From positions 1 through 7,562 of the forward strand of contig DAOTUB010000319.1 in assembly GCA_034437455.1 (NCBI GenBank): a stretch of DNA of 7,562 bases. The letters are read 5' to 3'. Origin of the DNA: DAOTUB01 sp034437455. GTDB taxonomy: Bacteria; Chloroflexota; Anaerolineae; B4-G1. A model generated the notes under the pieces. The model ran no database searches. It had not been told where the DNA came from and saw only the letters and a list, made by a program, of their open reading frames with translations. The translations under genes were made by a program, and so were the position numbers. Positions 5,239 to 7,562 of the stretch are shown here, piece after piece (within the stretch, counting starts at the first letter, position 1; each line of letters begins with the position of its first letter).

Positions 5239-7362
5239 CTACCCCCGTTTTTTTGGCGCACTATGTGTCTGCTTTTCCCCAGCCCAAACATAGTTCCAAT
5301 AGGAAAGCCAAGTGTAGGTCAAGTAGCCTGTGCGAGAATCATTGTAACCCCATGAGCCATTCTCTGTATCCCAGATTCTATCTTTGCTGAACGCCTGACG
5401 GATAGCCTGCGCCTGGATTTTGAGGCGACTTGCCAAGCCAACCCAGTTGGGGAATTTTTCGCTCAACTTTTCGGCCTCCCGCCAGAACAGAGTTCCCGAC
5501 AAGCTTTCGATTTTTTCTTGCTCGTTTTGGCATTCGTCGATTTCAGTACTGAATTTTTCAATGCTCTGTCTCAACTTTTCAAGGGGATCGATGTCAATCT
5601 CAAGCTGCCGCATTTGCAAGTATCTGTACAGAGATCGCAGAATCAATGCCTTAGTCTCAAGCAAACTGCGTTCAATGTCTTTACTCCATCTTTCATGGCA
5701 TTCAATTAAAAGATGTGCTACCTCATCCACGAACACATCTTGAGGATTCACGTCCATCGTGGCGTCAAGCGTCGCCGCCGTATAAGCATAGCTCATTAAG
5801 CGTGGTCTGCGTCCCTCAACCTTGCCAATCGCACGCCATTCCTCGGCTTCGCATCTCTGCAACCATGTCAAAACACGCGGTGATTTTTCCTGATCCTTCC
5901 ACAGAGTAAGGCAGGAAAGTGCACGCGCTGTGCACAGGCAGCACCCGTTGTGAGTATATCCCTGATCAGTGAACCTAAAAGCGGTCAAACGATGCAAGCT
6001 CCGGAATAATAATTGACGAAAATCAGTACGACCAGCGCGTAGCAAAGTTAACAATCCCAACGCTGGCACTCCTTCATCCTTCTTTTCTAAAAAGTCGAGT
6101 GCTTTCTGAATGCGCAACATGTCAGACAGAAACGCCGATTCCAAAGGAGACAATTGCTCTCCCCCCAGGTCAAGCGCTGCAATACGGCAATAAGCTACCA
6201 ACGCAAAATTAAAGTACTGCAGCTTATCCAAATCCGATAGCTGGCTCAAAAAGTCAGCCGCCTCGCAGTAGTATTGAGCAGCAAGGGCCTTTTCCGATGA
6301 TGTTGCCTCGCTGTTCCACCTTCCCAAGGGTTCTATGGGCATGCACTCACTGGCAGCCAAAAACGAAATATCCGCCGCCACAAGCAGTGCCGGACACCGG
6401 GTCTCTACAGTATCAGGGTGCGGATGAGTGTTTAGCACCTGTCCGCAATTCCAATCGAGATCTACTAGCAGTGCCTTTCGAAAGGTGAACTCGGTCGAGA
6501 GTTTGGCAGCGTCGCGGAGAGGCTCTGCTTCATAAACCCCAAGACCTCCTTTGTGCTCTAGGATGTACACCACCCTACCTAACCGAACCCCATTAGTCGC
6601 CAGCGTGTCCTTGACAGATTGCAACTCATCGTGGATATCGCGGACCTTCCAAAGGATCAGCGCTTTGTCCCGGCCATCTTTATACTCTGCGTAGAGTTCG
6701 ATTTCACCTTTAGTGGTATCCAGTGCAACTCGAACAATTAGCCCGTAGAGTCGCCAGTGGAGTCTAGACTCGACGGGAAGCCGCACAAAGTACGTTGGTA
6801 TAGATTGAGGCGCCCGCTTCCAGCGGCAGTCCAGCGCATCCCCCAGCCGCAGCGCCCCGGCTAGAAAGCGCAAGCGAATTGACTCCTCACCCCGCACGGG
6901 AAGTTGCTTAGGCAAACTCTCAAGGGGACCGGTCTTCCGGCTGTGGTATTGGCAGATCCGAGCGATAGACTGGGCAACCCGTTCATCCCGCAACCCCCAT
7001 TGCACGTGACATTTCTCGATCCACCTCGCCGACTCTTTGGGATGCCTTGCGCGTATCTGCTCCTCAGAGAGTTCCAGGCCGTTCTCGCTCACGCTAATCA
7101 GCATACCAATGTCATGCAACCACGCACTGCTCAGTAGCACAAACGCCTCGATCGATGATATCTCATCCAGAACACCCTGGAGCAACTTGCCCAGAATTTC
7201 AACGATGCCCTGGCTGTGGCCGATGCCATGGTCGGTGTAGTAACGAGTGTTCATCGGCATAAAAGGCAGCATCTCTCCGGCCAGCCACAGTACCAGGTTG
7301 CGATAGATCCCCTGGTGTTCGGCATTCATTCGTCCGAACAGTGGCCCTGACTCGTCAATCAT
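5239..7362 (-). CDS. Gene A, HD-domain hydrolase with long helical C-terminal region (HD-CE-like)
   Basis: A 707-residue soluble protein. The N-terminal 280 residues are an HD metal-dependent hydrolase: YYTDHGIGHS (41-50, H45 and H49), AWLHDIG (80-86, the H83-D84 doublet), CQYHSRKTG (137-145, H140) and LRLGDALD (171-178, D175). The TDHGxGHS form recalls the HD-CE clade placed in conflict systems, an assignment made from memory. HD enzymes cleave phosphoesters, often of nucleotides; the substrate here is not evident. Residues about 290-590 are helical, with HNGCCLC (471-477) as a possible metal site. Residues about 590-696 form the tail module shared with genes C and C2 (LFWRE 625-629, WLSYWNYVWAGE 685-696). 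The ATG at 7362 has no good ribosome binding site but forms TAATG with a short upstream open stretch. No in-frame ATG, GTG or TTG lies between it and an upstream TGA. Gene B follows after 4 nt. Confidence 0.82.
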   Translation of the reverse strand: MIDESGPLFGRMNAEHQGIYRNLVLWLAGEMLPFMPMNTRYYTDHGIGHSQGIVEILGKLLQGVLDEISSIEAFVLLSSAWLHDIGMLISVSENGLELSEEQIRARHPKESARWIEKCHVQWGLRDERVAQSIARICQYHSRKTGPLESLPKQLPVRGEESIRLRFLAGALRLGDALDCRWKRAPQSIPTYFVRLPVESRLHWRLYGLIVRVALDTTKGEIELYAEYKDGRDKALILWKVRDIHDELQSVKDTLATNGVRLGRVVYILEHKGGLGVYEAEPLRDAAKLSTEFTFRKALLVDLDWNCGQVLNTHPHPDTVETRCPALLVAADISFLAASECMPIEPLGRWNSEATSSEKALAAQYYCEAADFLSQLSDLDKLQYFNFALVAYCRIAALDLGGEQLSPLESAFLSDMLRIQKALDFLEKKDEGVPALGLLTLLRAGRTDFRQLLFRSLHRLTAFRFTDQGYTHNGCCLCTARALSCLTLWKDQEKSPRVLTWLQRCEAEEWRAIGKVEGRRPRLMSYAYTAATLDATMDVNPQDVFVDEVAHLLIECHERWSKDIERSLLETKALILRSLYRYLQMRQLEIDIDPLEKLRQSIEKFSTEIDECQNEQEKIESLSGTLFWREAEKLSEKFPNWVGLASRLKIQAQAIRQAFSKDRIWDTENGSWGYNDSRTGYLTYTWLSYWNYVWAGEKQTHSAPKKRG

Positions 7363-7424
7363 TAGAGTTCTTGCACAATAAGGACAAAGACGTACTTCTC
7401 CCCTCTCTCATCGCAGAGTGTTGA

Positions 7425-7562
7425 TCAAGTGGCCATACTCAATGCCACCCGCTTCTGAATGCGTGGATTGACCAGGGCCACCACAGCGCGAAAGACAGTA
7501 TCATAGAGATCAATATCGTGTCGAAAGCGGTAGGCTAACACTTTGAAATGCTTCAGTTCACA
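7425..7562 (-). CDS. Probable transposase C-terminus (partial at right edge)
   Basis: Minus-strand codons from 7562 to TGA 7427-7425 give 45 residues, too short for a usual ORF cut-off: CELKHFKVLAYRFRHDIDLY, then DTVFRAVVALVNPRIQKRVA and a short tail. The pattern of a basic/aromatic helix (LKHFKVLAYRFRH), an acidic Tyr segment and a hydrophobic helix ending NPR resembles the extreme C-termini of DDE-type transposases, which I cannot place in a named family. It ends 62 nt before the gene A start in the same direction. No copy of the left-edge inverted repeat follows it, so it is probably a different element. With so little sequence a non-transposase origin remains possible. Confidence 0.5.
   Translation of the reverse strand, partial: CELKHFKVLAYRFRHDIDLYDTVFRAVVALVNPRIQKRVALSMAT

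Noticed and set aside
7355..7411. An 18-codon leader ORF (MREGRSTSLS...) overlapping the gene A start
   Set aside because: Composition is unremarkable, and the frame differs from the more protein-like TAATG-coupled frame. There is no attenuator structure to support it.
1..7562. Left- and right-edge transposase pieces as two copies of one element making a composite transposon
   Set aside because: One is an N-terminus and the other a C-terminus, so they cannot be compared. The TGCCCACAGGT repeat of the left end is not found after the right-edge stop.

Overview
The window looks like an accessory, transposon-bounded island from a bacterial genome. The species cannot be read from it. The left-edge helix-turn-helix protein and the IS110 remnant resemble, from memory only, elements common in Chloroflexota, so that is a weak guess. 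No RNA genes or CRISPR arrays were seen. All cellular genes lie on the minus strand. Only the IS110 remnant is on plus.

Layout in minus-strand transcription order (right to left): (1) 7562-7425, the last 45 codons of a probable transposase; (2) 7362-5239, a 707-residue HD-domain hydrolase (gene A) with a long helical C-terminal part; (3) 5234-4370, gene B, starting 4 nt after gene A, homologous to the middle of gene A and split by an apparent +1 frameshift near 4741-4753; (4) an 82-nt AT-rich gap with two CCATATATGG palindromes; (5) 4287-3775, gene C (170 aa), homologous to the extreme C-terminus of gene A; (6) 3782-2847, a ten-helix EamA-type transporter overlapping gene C by 8 nt; (7) 2847-1693, a zinc-ribbon plus SAM methyltransferase overlapping the transporter by 1 nt (TAATG); (8) 761-1531 on plus, a headless and nonsense-mutated IS110 transposase; (9) 758-258, a second gene-C-like ORF (gene C2, 166 aa), beginning where the IS110 remnant begins; (10) 251-1, a 71-nt imperfect inverted repeat and the first 62 codons of a helix-turn-helix protein that runs off the left edge.

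The main point is that genes A, B, C and C2 are parts of one protein architecture. Gene A carries an HD hydrolase head, a helical/TPR-like middle and a C-terminal module. Gene B is a free-standing copy of the middle, and C and C2 are free-standing copies of the C-terminal module (WRE ... DPxW ... WEYYLLGE). An HD-head enzyme with separately encoded paralogues of its own helical tail, linked to a small-molecule exporter and a methyltransferase and surrounded by mobile DNA, fits a biological-conflict (defence-like) locus or its remnant. That function is inference. The homology, gene order and overlaps are visible in the sequence. Several genes look damaged (B frameshifted, C2 probably decapitated, IS110 broken), so the island may be decaying.
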